This document shows, in pieces, positions 49,501-61,673 of a stretch of 64,000 bases of DNA. The DNA is from Nipponacmea schrenckii. Its lineage: Eukaryota > Mollusca > Gastropoda > Lottiidae. The DNA lies in assembly GCA_030562195.1 (NCBI GenBank), contig JAUJPP010000003.1:39004602-39068601 (forward strand). The letters are read 5' to 3'. Position numbers and translations under genes: made by a program. Each line of letters starts with the position of its first letter. Position 1 is the stretch's first letter. Under the pieces are notes generated by a model, which worked only from the letters and a program-made list of their open reading frames with translations, made no database searches and was not told the DNA's origin.

Positions 49501-52500
49501 GGTCCACAGCAAAAAATTCACTTCTGAATCTTTGTTAAGCCTTATTAAAAATGCATTTATTGGGTATTTGCCTATGTGATATAATATACATCTTTGTTAA
49601 AGGTTATAAACATTCTGTTTTCTATATTAATATGGCTAATATGAGGGTCCTGGGTTCAATCCTGGCAAAGGGACTGACATTGACAAAGTGATGTGAATTG
49701 CACACAGCATGGCATTGACCGTCTTCATTAGCCCAATAAGATGCTGAAGATTAGAATGTAACATTTCCATTTCACAAATCAAATTATAACTGGTTTTATA
49801 TGAAATGATATTTTCAACAGGGTAAAGAAGTAGCTATAGAAGTATCTAGACTACCAGAAGGGACAGTAATATTTGAAGATGTATCGGTCAATAGAATACA
49901 AGGAAAAGTTCTAAAAGAATTAAAGAATAATAACAATAGAAGACAGAGTGATCCTCTAGGTGGAAGATTGATCTATGAAACACCAAAGGCGTACGTATAG
50001 TTAGATATAAGATTGTCATTTTCAAGATCAACATATTATGATAAACTGGTCATAGAGGCACTTTTGCAAATCAAATTGGACCTGTCACTTATGCAGGTTG
50101 GAGTAGGGATGGGCGATATTACGATATTTCGATATAAACCGGTATGAAAATTCTAGTAATCAAACGATATTGAAAGAAAATTATAGCCGGTATATCGCCA
50201 TACATATCGTCTTAGTGAAATATCACAATAAAAAGAATTGTCTCCCTTTAATATTTACCCCGTTCCCAATGTACGTATGATCACAGTAATTTTTGTGTCA
50301 TTTTCCTGAATTATATTATATATTTTATTTCATTTTAATTTGTGTGTAAAAACATAGTATAAGAAAAAAAAAACGATAAATCATAAAAATTAAAGAATTA
50401 TGACTAAAGAATTTACCCTGTTCCTAAAGGCACGTGTCAACACTTTTTCCGGCATGCAAATTACCAATAGGCCTAAGCCGACACAAATTGATTTCGCTTT
50501 TGTAACCTAACGGAATTTACGATGGATTCATCAGACGATGAAATTACTTTGCTGGCAAAACAAGTCAAGAATAATGCTGACAAAAGGCCTAACGATTCGC
50601 AGTTAAATCCACCAAAAGTCTTTTGAGCAAGACAACCATTTCACTCGAGTTAAAATTTTTGTACCAGTTTCTCACCAAATTCCTCCTTTGCTTTTAATTC
50701 CTGTGAGGATATATGTTAATATTAAATAATCCCATTCCCTGTCAACAAAATTATATAATTCACATGTCCCTCATAATAAGTGTGAAATTATTTATAGATA
50801 TCGTGATTATATTGCTAAAATACATGTAGTTCACGATATAATTGTCACAATATATCGTCATATCGTAATATTAAAATAAAAATATCGTGATCTACAAAAT
50901 TTCAATATCCCTAGGTTGGAGGTATTGACATGGAAAACCAAAGACTTATATACTACAAGGCTGTGCACATTAAAGATCCCTTCTCAGTTGTAAATCACAA
51001 AAAGAGTAGGCTTATGCTGCTGTCCTGGCAAAATTTTGCTCATTGCACATTTCATTTCGTTTGGTTATAAATGCATAACTCAAGATAACATAAGAAGAAA
51101 CATTAGTGACAACAGTGTACTGTTTTATCAGTTGGTAAAGCAAGTCTTGTTTTCACTTTAAGAACAGAATTGACTAGATGCATTAATTGATTTTAAAGAC
51201 TTTGTTTTTTATTGTTATAGAACAATGGAGGTTCCATATGGTGATAAAGATCAAGCTGGTGAATACACTCTAGTACAAGGAGACTTTGTTGAGTTTAATA
51301 TTGCTACGGATAGAAGAGATAAACTGCAACGTGCTACAAACATTGCTTTATTAGAGGAAACCTTCCTAAAAGTTGGTGAACAAAGAGAAACTGTAAGATT
51401 TACTTTGAATTTCCAACGTTTTACAAGTTGAATTATCTAATTATTTTAAATCCTGACAAAAATGTTAAAAAACAAACAAAAGGGATGTTGAGATCACAAA
51501 TTTATTTTGCTTTAAGACACCAAGACTTTGCATATAAGAGGCCTTGTTTCCTAAAACTTAACATAAATGAATTGCTGATTCTAAGAAATACAGTATAATT
51601 GTATAACTATACTAGATTCAAAATTAATATTAGTCATTGATCAATCGGGTGACTGGAACACTGAAGGTTAAGTTTTCAATAATATGGCTCTTATTGTCCC
51701 TTTATTATTAAATTGGCTTCATGTTTCATGTAGAAGGGGAGATTTTGTTGTTAGAATTGGATGTGAATTGAGTGATTTACCTCTATTACAGGGTTTAGTT
51801 GTAAGTTTAAAAGAAGCCTATGGATTCATACAGTGTGTTGATAAAGATGTCAGGATATTCTTTCACTATAGTGAACTCCTTGATCCTACCCATGTTCTTA
51901 AACTACAGGATGAGATGGAATTTACTGTTACTCAGGTAGGTTTTGACTTTTTTGTTTGGCGGAATATAACACAGGCGCAGATTCTCTGAGGGAAGCTTAC
52001 TATTATTTGAAATTAAACAAAAATTGAATTTGTTGATTTTCATTCTTGAAAAAAGAATTATTCTATATAAAGCAATGCTTTTGTGACAATTGAAAAAGAC
52101 TTTGCAATATGAAGTTTTTATGAAAAAATGATGACTCATTATTAATACGGTAATCTGAAGATTTTGTTTCCTTGCTCAATAGATGACTTAATACACCTTT
52201 TCAGCTTCAGAGGTAGCAACTTGAACTGGTTTCTGCTATGTTTCAAAAAAATAAGAAAAATGCTGATGGCTGGACCAATGCTTTCGAGATTCAGTCCTGT
52301 TTCAGCTTCCAACCCTCTTATTATATAAATGTTTATATACATTTCAGGATCCGTCCTCTCCTAGCCGCCAGATTGCTATTAGGATTAAACCACTCACTAA
52401 AGGTTCTGTTTCATTACTTACTATACACCCACAGAAATTTATTGGAACTATTGAGAAAGAACCTAGCTCGCACAAATCTCAAAGTAAGTATTCCTTTATA

Positions 52501-55500
52501 AGTGTTCAGAATTTTCAATATGAAGGCCTTAAAGTTGAATTACTACTAACCAATGCATTTTGAAGTGACTTGAAATTGTCTTAAGCTTAGTGAAGTATCC
52601 ACAGGAATCTAATTCACATAATACAAAAAAAAGTGATAAGATATTGTATTGCTTGATAAAGATTCCTGTATGTGAATTAAAAAAGAGTAGTACATCCACA
52701 ATAAGTCTACTAGAGTGGATCTTATATTAGGCCATACAAAGTAAATTGTCTGTTTTACAGGCCCCGCGCGCTCCGGTAAAATACCCCGCGCTCCAAAACT
52801 ATTTATTGACATTTTGGAATAATTAATAAATAATGGGCGCGCGTGTCCAAAATTGTGTGTAAAATAGAGTTATTTCCCCGTTCCCGAAAATATTTTTTAC
52901 CATAATTGTCTCCCTTGACGTTTAACGAAAAACCGGAAGTGGCTTAGAATGCGTTTTTCATCACCGATAAAAAGATTTTCTTCTACAACTTTAAACTGAA
53001 ATTGATTCTGATACAATTTAACGTTCAAAAATTCAATTATTTGCTGAAGGAAGCACAATTATGAAAATTATTCACACTTTCGTGAGGACAATCCAAACAT
53101 TAAATTAATCTTAATCTTGATGTTTTCGTTTCTGGATTATAATGCCAATAATGGTGGAACAAATCAAGACCTGTTACAATTACAAGTAAAAGAATGCACC
53201 GGGTGTTTTTCTGCTATTGATTTGAAAGTTAATATTTATGGAAAAATGGGAACGAATACAAGAAAATACGAATTTTATACGTTTGAATACGATAATAATT
53301 ATTACCGGTACCATACAATGGCATTTTAAAATAAAATACAGTTTACAGATGGATAGAAATCCTACTGTAGTAGAATAACATTGTCTTGACATGATATTAT
53401 CAGCCTTGATGCACCCTAAGTGCATCATTATCAGAGGTAGTAAATATGTTGGAATGATAACGTTTATGTGAAGTTGAAAGGTAAAAAAGTTCTGTTATTT
53501 CTATCAACTATTATTATTCAAACCCCCAAAACATCTGATAGTTGCATCTGAATGGTGATTTAAATCTATTTTTTAAATTTGTGGAAATAAATAATAAATA
53601 GCTTCGCTCGCTCCGATTTCTTCTGGTGCCAAATTTAAAAAAGCGCTTATAAATAATAAATAATAAATTCGCCCTCTCGCCCCATTTTTTTAAAAAAAAG
53701 GCCTGTAAAACAGACAATTTACTTTGCACGGCCTTATCAGTTATTTGAAGTTTATATACTGAAAATATACATATACAATGTAGTTGTGAATGTTGTAAAC
53801 AGGCAAGTATATTGCACACTGCTTCCTTTGAGTCTGTCTTGATATAATTACATTTACCTAATATAATTGTAGGTAAAACTAAAGAGAGTGAAAATGGTAG
53901 TATTGTCTATGATTATGATGGAAGCATACAGAAAATATATTATACTAGTAAAGATGTATTAGATATCAAGAATGGTCCAAGATATGGTGATAAGGCAAGT
54001 TTTAACAAGTATAGAAGAAGCAATCTGAATCCCAGAATGTTTCTCAATTGACAGAGCTTATTCCTAGCTACATTAATAACCTTTTATCATTGTGAAATTA
54101 CCTCAATGTATTGGGCAATTTGGTGTTTTTAATATTTATACTTCAATAAAGAAATTATCTGAAATTGAATTATCTGAGGAGGGGCACATTCCGTGTTGAG
54201 GGAGGACACATTCCTAGGTGGAAGTCACTTCCTTGACCTGATAGAGCTACATCTCAATATTCCAAGCTTGTTATTATCATATCTATGTGCAGTTTAATGT
54301 AATTGATATACAAACCTTAGCACAAATAGCTTGACAAGCATTTACAAGATATCTAGATTCCTTAAAATGTCTTCTATAATTCAAGGAATTGTCACTAAAT
54401 AACTGTTTAATGATGATATTTGTATTATAACAGGTTGAATTTAGTATTGCTGAACAGAAACGTAATGGTGTCAAGATAGCTATAGATGTTCGAGTGGTAT
54501 TACGTAATATAACTGGTAGATGTCAAGGCTTTATAGCTACATTAAAAGATAATTATGGTTTTATAGAAAATGCTGAACATGATAAGGAAGTCTTCTTTCA
54601 TTACAGGTAATGTCATAGAATATTAACTTTAAGGAATATTGTTACTCAGAATGAACATAAAATTCAGATTGATTAAGCCTTTTTCAATAATTACTTAGTT
54701 TTGTGAGTTTTCCAGATTTACAGCTACATGTATTCTGTTACCTTATGACAAGTTCATTGAATATATACTCATATTTACCATTTTCAGGACTTAAATATTA
54801 TGTTCATCCGAGGATGAGTATCCCCTAAACAAAAGTCTTTTTATTTCATGTTTTATTTTTGTGAATAAATAGATTTTTCCTGTCGTTTTTTGTTCTTGTT
54901 TCACGGCGTATTTTATTTTTATTTCATCAAAGTCTGGACTAATTGTGTATATCAGGTATATACCACTATGATCAAAGCCATTGTAGTGTAATTCCCTTAA
55001 AGTAATTGTATTATGTCTGTTAAATTCCTATGGTAGCCAGCTAAAGGCAACATCCACACTATTTAAAGTTTATTAGCTTAGAAATGGAATGAAATGAATG
55101 TAGTTTTGTGTCCTACTCTTTGGCACCTTATGGGCTAATGAAGATGGGTACATTAGCTTAAAGGAACTATTTAAGTTATTATGTATTGCCTTGCGTTATT
55201 CTCTTATGATTCTGGCAAATTTGCCATCATTGGCCCAGATTTACATAATAATAAATGTGTATTTTCCAGCTCGTATGAAGGTGATATTAGTGAACTAGAG
55301 TTAGGTGATGAGGTAGAATATGTTTTAGCCAGGAAATCTTCTAAACTAAGTGCTGAAAATATACACAAACTAACTAAAGGAACAGTATCACCAGTAGAAA
55401 TACAGCGTAATATGGGAGTTCTCCAAGGCCGTATTAAAAGACCAATGAGAATAGTTAATCCAGAACAAGATGAATATTGTGGATTAGTTCAAGTTGGTGT

Positions 55501-57768
55501 AGAAGGTATATAACATTTTCTGATATTAAGAAAATTTTTGGGAGATTGTTGTATCTTTGAGAATTGGGTTTGAGATGACTGAGAATTGGGTATGAGATGA
55601 CTGAGAATTGGGTTTGAGATGACTGACAATGAGGATGAGACGACTGAGAACTAGGTATGAGATGACTGACAATGAGGATGAGACGACTGAGAACTAGGTA
55701 TGAGAAGAAAGATAATTGTGTACGAGATGACTGACAATTGGGGATAAGATGACTGATAATTGGGTATGACAAGGCTGACAACTTAGGATGAGATGCCTGA
55801 GAATTGGGTATGAGATGACTGACAATTAGGTATGGAAGAAAGAGAATTGTGTATGAGATGACTGAGAATTGGGTATGAGATGACTGACAATTGGGGGTGA
55901 GAAGGCTGACAATTTAGGATGAGATGACTGAGAATTGGGTATGAGATGACTGACAGTTGGGGATGAGATGACTGACAATTGGGTATGAGATGACTGACAA
56001 TTGGGTATGAGAAGGCTGACAATTTGGTATGAGATGACTGACAATTGGGTATGGGAAGGCTGACAATTGGGTATGAGAAGGCTGACAATTTAGGATGAGA
56101 TGACTGAGAATTAGGTATGAGATGACTGACAATTGGGGGTGAGATAATTGACAATTTAGGATAAGATGACTGAGAATAGGGTATGAGATGACAGAATTTG
56201 GTATGAGTTGTGGGAGAAATGAGAATAAAGTATATGATTGATAATTATGTATAAGATGCCTGTGAATTAGGTATGAAAAAACTGAGAATTGGGTATGAGT
56301 CATGAGATGACTGCAAATTAAGTATGATATGACTGAGTATTGGGTATGAAATGACTGAGAAATGAGTATGAAAAGACTGGGAATTGGGAATGAACATTGG
56401 GTGTTTAGATTTGTCTCCAAGGAAAGAATAAGATTATGTAAAGTAAACTTTGAGAATTTGATTGCCTTGCAGGAATTGACCAAGAATTGATTTACACCCT
56501 AGTTAAATCTCTGAGAATTTTTACAAAAAACTCATTCAATTATCTATTCTTCAAATTTTTGGAATTGAAGATGCAGAGACTCTCTGTAGCTAATTTGGTA
56601 ATGCTTGTTTTTACAGCCAGTGAGAATGCTATATGTTATCAATATGGAATTACTAGTTTAGCGGATAAAAGAGACTTTCTACAAAAAGGTGATTTAGTCA
56701 AGTTTCAGGTAGCTCAAGTACAGTTAACTTCAACATTACGTGCTGTTAATATAGCTGCATCTAGAAAATATATTAGAGCTACTGTGGACTCTGTTAAAGG
56801 ACAAGTAAGTTGAATTTGATCTGGTTAAAAGTGGGACTGTTGCTATGATCAGCTGTATTGAACATGTTTTATGTCAAATGCAAATTAGTCTTGAAATTAC
56901 ATGGTAAAGAAACAAAGACTAACTTTTTAACTTTAAAATGTAATATTAGGTTTATTCCCATATTGCCACTTGCCCCAAAACTATTTTCATTTAACCCCCT
57001 TCTCATTTTGCCTCCATTCCCATTTTGACCCTTACCAATCTTTGCCATCTTACCCCTTATTCTTATTCTGTTTCTTCATAATTAGCCCCTTTCCCAGTTG
57101 TATTTTGTTATTATTTTTTATAATGTGTAGAATATAGATATAGCTGTCTAGGAGCAGTTTGCTAATTACCAGTATATATACTTTACTTTCAATATATAGT
57201 TTGGATTTATAAACCATGAAGTTGAAGATGGTAAAAAGTTATTTTTCCATATGACTGAGGTCCATGATGGAGTAGAAATCACACCTGGTAATGAAGTGGA
57301 ATTTGTTATTGTTCAAAATCAAAGAAATGGCAAATACTCAGCATGCAGTCTTCGCAAAATAAGGTGAGCATCTTGAGATTTCACATATTATTATATATAC
57401 TTGAAGTCTGGGAGCCTGCGTAAAAATTTCATTTCCTTTTATTACAGCCATATGGATTAAATAAATTGAGATCACTTTGTTTGTCAAGGCCTACAAAAAT
57501 TATATTTTATTGTGTAATAAGGCAAGCGTTATCGTAAAGAAACATTTCAGATATGATATTATACTACCTGCTAAAGTTTAGTATTATTGAGTAAGGACCT
57601 TTGTTGTTTTCCAGTGAAAGTCGTCGACCAGAAAGATTAATTAGTAGATTGAAGAGTATGTCAGATGACTCAGCACCACGTATTGTTGTCATCAGACAAC
57701 CTAAAGGACCAGATGAAAAATCTAAAGGTTTTGTACGTCCTACAATACCTTGGATTGTTCCTGTCTAA
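46518..57768 (+). CDS. CSDE1: CSDE1 / UNR, multi-cold-shock-domain RNA-binding protein
   Basis: Sixteen coding exons with all phases joining: 46518-46577 (exon from 46335), 47066-47200, 47433-47529, 47919-48079, 48384-48541, 49010-49223, 49821-49990, 51221-51392, 51792-51935, 52348-52483, 53873-53994, 54434-54606, 55270-55505, 56617-56804, 57200-57363, 57615-57768. About 827 codons, similar to vertebrate CSDE1 (about 800). Five canonical cold-shock domains show the RNP motifs: [20 protein letters not shown] (about residue 68), [20 protein letters not shown] (about 233), [20 protein letters not shown] (about 397), [17 protein letters not shown] (about 560) and [18 protein letters not shown] (about 723). 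Degenerate cold-shock domains alternate with them. The C-terminal [15 protein letters not shown] is the SUZ-C motif. The protein binds purine-rich mRNA and controls translation and decay (established). The intron after 53994 has a GC donor (AAG followed by GCAAGT). A downstream in-frame MSF codon (47099) matches the vertebrate start and is an alternative start. Confidence 0.96.
49643..49790 (+). repeat. SINE family A copy in CSDE1 intron
   Basis: GAGGGTCCTGGGTTCAATCC (B box) is followed after a deletion by GACTGACATTGACAAAG and the tail GGCATTGACCGTCTTCATTA then GCCCAATAAG. The tail matches 61862-62145. Internally deleted copy. Confidence 0.7.
50080..51070 (+). repeat. SINE family A copy interrupted by a hAT element
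   Basis: The left piece (about 50080-50103, CTGTCACTTATGCAGGTTGG) and the right piece (from 50914: GTATTGACATGGAAAACC, later CTGTGCACATTAAAGATCCC and GCTGTCCTGGCAAAATTTTG) are contiguous in the intact copy at 61862-62145. The intervening 50104-50913 is a later hAT-type insertion. Confidence 0.75.
50104..50913 (+). mobile_element. 810-bp non-autonomous hAT-type element
   Basis: An 8-bp target duplication GGTTGGAG (50096-50103 and 50914-50921) flanks an element starting TAGGGATGGGCGATATTACG and ending TTTCAATATCCCTA. The 8-bp duplication and TAGGG..CCCTA ends fit the hAT superfamily (established). Subterminal ATATCG-rich repeats are present at both ends. A short frame from about 50522 ([18 protein letters not shown]) to the TGA at about 50626 may be a remnant of a transposase-gene first exon; it is not functional. 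Confidence 0.88.
52730..53733. mobile_element. 1004-bp non-autonomous PIF/Harbinger-like element
   Basis: The left end is GGCCATACAAAGTAAATTGT, then CTGTTTTACAGGCC. The right end is its reverse complement with two mismatches (about 34 bp). A 3-bp duplication TTA flanks it (52727-52729 and 53734-53736). Three-base TWA target duplications and GGCC ends fit PIF/Harbinger (established). It contains locally GC-rich CCCCGCGCGCTCC and runs of AATAAATAAT. It lies in a CSDE1 intron. Confidence 0.82.
55080..55155 (-). repeat. SINE family A tail fragment in CSDE1 intron
   Basis: In reverse complement it reads CCCATCTTCATTAGCCCATA, then AAGAGTAGGACACAAAACTA and CATTCATTTCATTCC, which matches the 3' part of the copy at 61862-62145. 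Confidence 0.65.
55545..56395. repeat. 22-bp minisatellite in CSDE1 intron
   Basis: About 38 tandem copies of a unit of about 22 bp, TGAGATGACTGACAATTGGG then TA, with variants GAGAATTGGG and AAGGCTGACAATTTAGG. It begins about 45 bp after the donor of the exon ending at 55505. It produces long minus-strand frames rich in SHPQLSVIS that are artefacts. Confidence 0.93.
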
Positions 57769-60341
57769 ACACAGATGTTCATTGTTTAACAACTTATATG
57801 GTACACAATTTTGTCTTTCAAATTGATCAATGTTGCCTAACAATTTACTTTTTTCAGTATTTTGGTTTTTTTGGAAGTCATATCTTTCTATTCACAACTT
57901 AATATGAAAATCGTAAAATTTAAATGTGTTAGACACTCACAGAACTAGTCAGTGTACTTCCAATATGAATTGCAAAATCTTATTTTAACACAAATTGTAT
58001 ATAGAATAAATTAACATTTAAGTCATAGCATATTTCAAATGTCTTTATTTAGAAACTAGTACCAGGTAAAATAAATGAATTTTAAAAAAAAATTGAAAAG
58101 ATATTAAAAAATTAACAAAAAAGTGGAAAGCTCTTTAAGATATACATAAAAAAAAAGAAAAATTGTAACAATTATTCTACAGTGATGCTGTTATTTCTGT
58201 ACTTGTCCTATTTTTTGTGAATTGTCATGCCTAAAATTATTGAACAAAAGAGTTTTTAAATTGAATGAAATGTTTGTAATGTCAACTTCCCTTGGACAAT
58301 TTTATTGAAGAACCTCATTGACTGTTTGATATGGTAATAAATTGAACTCATTTTGAAAAAAATGATTTTCTGTCCTTTTCTTCTATGAAAACTGTTTTGG
58401 TTCTTCCATAATTTTGTGTACTAATCAAATGATGCATGCAGTTTTGTGTTATTTATTTATCTTTCAACTATTTGATTTGTGCAATATTTGAGCACATTAA
58501 AAAGTGATTCTTGAAAACATCAGTTAGGGGCTAATTGAAATAAAGTAATATGTTGTAATAGCAGATTAGTCTCACCAAGTAGTCTAAATGTTGATATTTT
58601 GATATTATTTCCTAATATTCTAGTGATTATAGTGCTTCCGTTTAGCTCACATTTTCGTTTGTAGTTGCTGTTGTTAAAGGGCATTATTTTATGGAAATGT
58701 ATTATATTTTAATCTAGCTTAGGTGTGTTTGATTGGTCTGTTCTTACTATTGATGAAAATCATACTGGCACAATCAATTTAAAAAAGAATCCTCCTCCCT
58801 TGTGTTATGGTATAGAAAGTAACCACAACCAATCGAACAGAAAGTAACCACAACCAATCAAACAGGCCCGGAGATATTTGTAAATGTTATTTTCCTCAAT
58901 CTGCCTTCCCCTTGATTTTTTTTGTGGATTTGTATGGCTGTTGAAGAGTAGCATGTATATAAGGCCAGTGTATTTGTATGGTTTGACCATTCCTGTATGG
59001 TTATATATATGAAGGCCAAATATAAGGGGTTATTTTACACATGCTATCTATATATTATTTACATCTATTGAGCATAATGTGATCATTAATATGTTAAACA
59101 GTTTTCAGTTATCAATAGAGGTTGAGGAAAATGTTGAATCAATTTCTTTATCAATTGTCTCTCACAAGCTATATGCTAATACTGACAAAGAAATTAAAGA
59201 GCTTGATATGATAGCCAAGAGCACAATTCTTTTGAATTTTAAGTGTAAGAGAAGTTAATAGATAAAATGGAATGGAAATGTCCTACTACTTGCAATTTAT
59301 TTCAGTCAAGTCATTTTTTTGAGAAAAAGCCATTATTGAAATCTTTTATTCAACATTTTCCTCTTTAAAAGCTCTCTATCAGTTTGAATATTGTGTGTTG
59401 TCATTCAAAGTGCAATTATTACTATGTCATGTCTTGTTTTAATTTATTTATTAGGTCTTCATTTATCTATGGAATTGTATTATTATTTGATTATTGTACT
59501 TGAACATAGCCAGTTTATGTCCTAGTTAGCTCTCCTATAGTTAACTGTAAAAATTCTTAGTAACAAATTTTTAACCCTCAAATTGTCATGGTACCTCGAC
59601 ACAAACACCTGTAAATTTGGCATGCAGGTTTTGTGCAGAGATTCCATATGAATGTTAAAACTCGCTTATATGTGAATTAAAAGAACGCTTTGTATATTGT
59701 TATTATATAGATCTATAACGATATTACCTTCAGATGATCAGCCAGGTTCCAGTATGAAATCTAGATCTAAAATATACCTGATAAAAAGCTACGGGATGTT
59801 TTATTTCCAGTTATCTGTGTTTTTTTCGATGGAATTGACTAACCATTATGATAAGGGCCTTGATGTAAAAGACTGTTATGTTTATGGTTCTCAATTATGA
59901 CTACCAGTCAGATTTTAATCTCTGCTGATCAATAAAAGTAACTTAAAAAATCCATTCTGCTTTTTTATTTTGCTTCTCATGAAGTATAAACTATACTAAA
60001 TGAGTGAGTGAGTTCTAATCTCAACTGGAGAGTGAAAGACTAATGACTGAGTAACTCATTTTCACTCATAATTCCAGTAGAGATGCCAAGGAACATCTGG
60101 TAGAAAGGAGTTGTTCTTGTAGATGTTTCAATAGACAAAGTGATGTGCACACTGCACACCATCATGCATGGAAAGATAGAAAATGGAATTGATTTGGACT
60201 GCAAACAGCTGGGCCAGAATTTCTAGCCAGCTCAAATTATGTAATGAAACCATGGAAAGGATTATAATAAATATACTAAATTAGAACAAACCATATATTT
60301 GTGTACTATTGTTTCTATAAAATACATATAAAACAATATGA
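57769..60341. other. CSDE1 3' UTR and intergenic stretch
   Basis: CSDE1 and the SOCS-box gene converge here. Candidate polyadenylation signals AATAAA lie at 58336-58341 and near 59931-59936. A duplicated block GAAAGTAACCACAACCAATC occurs twice near 58815-58860. A truncated SINE-like tail (GATGTGCACACTGCACACCA) lies near 60140. No further gene is supported; the 59697-59900 frame has no family features. Confidence 0.5.
58336..58341 (+). promoter_or_regulatory. Candidate CSDE1 polyadenylation signal
   Basis: AATAAA about 570 bp after the CSDE1 stop, followed within 30 bp by AT-rich sequence. A later AATAAA near 59931 could give a longer UTR. Prediction only. Confidence 0.4.
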
Positions 60342-61553
60342 TCATTTGAATTTTAAATATTTCCACAAAGAAGAGGGTAGTGTTTGAAGTTTTTGAAATG
60401 CCTTAATGTCTGCGACATTCATACCTGCTAGAATAACCTCGCGACATTTAACCTTCAATGTTGGTACTAAAGATAGATTCACTTGAGGCATTTTTACCTC
60501 AGTACATTTTGTAAAAGATGTCGAACCACAATTATAGGCCCAAATTTGTAGGTTTAAGTCACAAGGAGAAATTATAGCACTGAAACACAAGTTTTTAATG
60601 GATTTTGCATTAACTATAGAATTGCCTATATCCATCTCAATGGTGTTGACTGTTTCCAAAGTTTCTGCATTATAAAAATCAAACTTGCATTGAATTCTGT
60701 TTAGATTTGATACACAAATGCTATATATGATCAAAATATTGCCTTTCCTATTGAAACACATTGAACACTTCAAAATACTGTAGAATTCTAATGGAGAATC
60801 ATCTTCAGAATCAGAACTACTACTAATATATTGCTCACATCCTGAACAAGTCCGAGTATTTTTCTTGTGCATCTTCTTTAGGATTGCCTCCCCTGTTTTA
60901 GAATTGTGAATGGTAAAGCGACATCGAGAACAATATTCTTCTAAATCGGCAGTCAGTATATTGCCATCATGTTGAAATGTTAAAAGATGAAACTTTCTAT
61001 CCCGAATTTCAAATTTTTCTGTTCCAATAACTTCATTTCCCATACCGCCTGGTTTTTCAGGAAATTTTGTTTTGACTTTCAAAATCTTTGTCCATCTTTT
61101 CTGAGTTTCTATGTCTTGAGGTAGTCTTAGAAGTATTGTTGATTTATCCAAACTGATATGACAACGCAACGGTTGAATGGAAGCGAAATCTTTTGTAAAG
61201 AAATGCTGAGTGTCATTAAAACATTGGACATAATTTGATAACATATCAATAGCAATAAATTGTATGTATTTCACAGACTGGGTTATATATTGTATAATAT
61301 ACAGTTCCCCATCACATCCAATACATATTGGTTTACCAATAATTCTCTCCAGTTTCAATTTGTCTGGCAAAGAGACCGTTTGTGTTTGACACTTTTGGTC
61401 TGTGATTTTCATGCAGGTATCCAAGAAAAATTCTTGAATGTACAAAAATTGTCTGTTTTTATCAATTGTTATCTCAATAAATCTGTTCTCTGTACATTCT
61501 GGAAGAACACCGTGGAATACATATTTATTTTGTGGAATTACTGATGATGCCAT
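60342..61553 (-). CDS. Intronless SOCS-box protein, probable Cullin ligase substrate receptor
   Basis: An uninterrupted 403-codon frame from ATG 61553 to TGA at 60342-60344. The last 40 residues fit a SOCS box: residues 365-374 TLKVKCREVI match the Elongin-B/C-binding BC box (L366, C370), and LPSSLWKYLKF at 392-402 matches the SOCS-box end, where LPLP is usual, so the Cul5 box is weak. The N-terminal 350 residues are rich in short alternating beta-strand segments, suggesting a beta-propeller-like substrate-binding domain (inference). Two CxxC pairs (C208/C211 and C236/C239) could bind zinc, followed by an acidic serine stretch (243-254). I do not recognise a named orthologue. SOCS-box proteins act as substrate adaptors for ubiquitin ligases (established). 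It shares a 120-bp head-to-head interval with PRMT3. The lack of introns among intron-rich neighbours suggests a retrocopy origin (inference). Confidence 0.85.
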   Translation of the reverse strand: MASSVIPQNKYVFHGVLPECTENRFIEITIDKNRQFLYIQEFFLDTCMKITDQKCQTQTVSLPDKLKLERIIGKPICIGCDGELYIIQYITQSVKYIQFIAIDMLSNYVQCFNDTQHFFTKDFASIQPLRCHISLDKSTILLRLPQDIETQKRWTKILKVKTKFPEKPGGMGNEVIGTEKFEIRDRKFHLLTFQHDGNILTADLEEYCSRCRFTIHNSKTGEAILKKMHKKNTRTCSGCEQYISSSSDSEDDSPLEFYSILKCSMCFNRKGNILIIYSICVSNLNRIQCKFDFYNAETLETVNTIEMDIGNSIVNAKSIKNLCFSAIISPCDLNLQIWAYNCGSTSFTKCTEVKMPQVNLSLVPTLKVKCREVILAGMNVADIKAFQKLQTLPSSLWKYLKFK

Positions 61554-61673
61554 TTACAGTAGATATTTCAATTTGACGGATGGTTTGTTGATATTTTGAC
61601 ACACACTTCCGATTTCTTCGACCTTCACATTGTAAAGTGAATCGACCTTAACCTTAGAATGAAAACAAACAAG
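61554..61673. promoter_or_regulatory. Bidirectional promoter between SOCS-box gene and PRMT3
   Basis: Only 120 bp separate the two divergent start codons. AAGATGGCTGAC at 61671-61682 overlaps the PRMT3 start codon and matches the YY1 consensus. CACTTCCGATTTCTTCGACC (61605-61624) contains an ETS-like CTTCCG. No TATA box is evident. Confidence 0.6.

Noticed and set aside
50521..50630. Short frame [14 protein letters not shown] as a gene
   Set aside because: Lies within the non-autonomous hAT element, has only about 35 codons and is probably a transposase-gene remnant.
55455..56483. Long minus-strand frames rich in SHPQLSVIS repeats
   Set aside because: They are translations of the 22-bp minisatellite in a CSDE1 intron. 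The unit reads open in several frames and there is no family resemblance.
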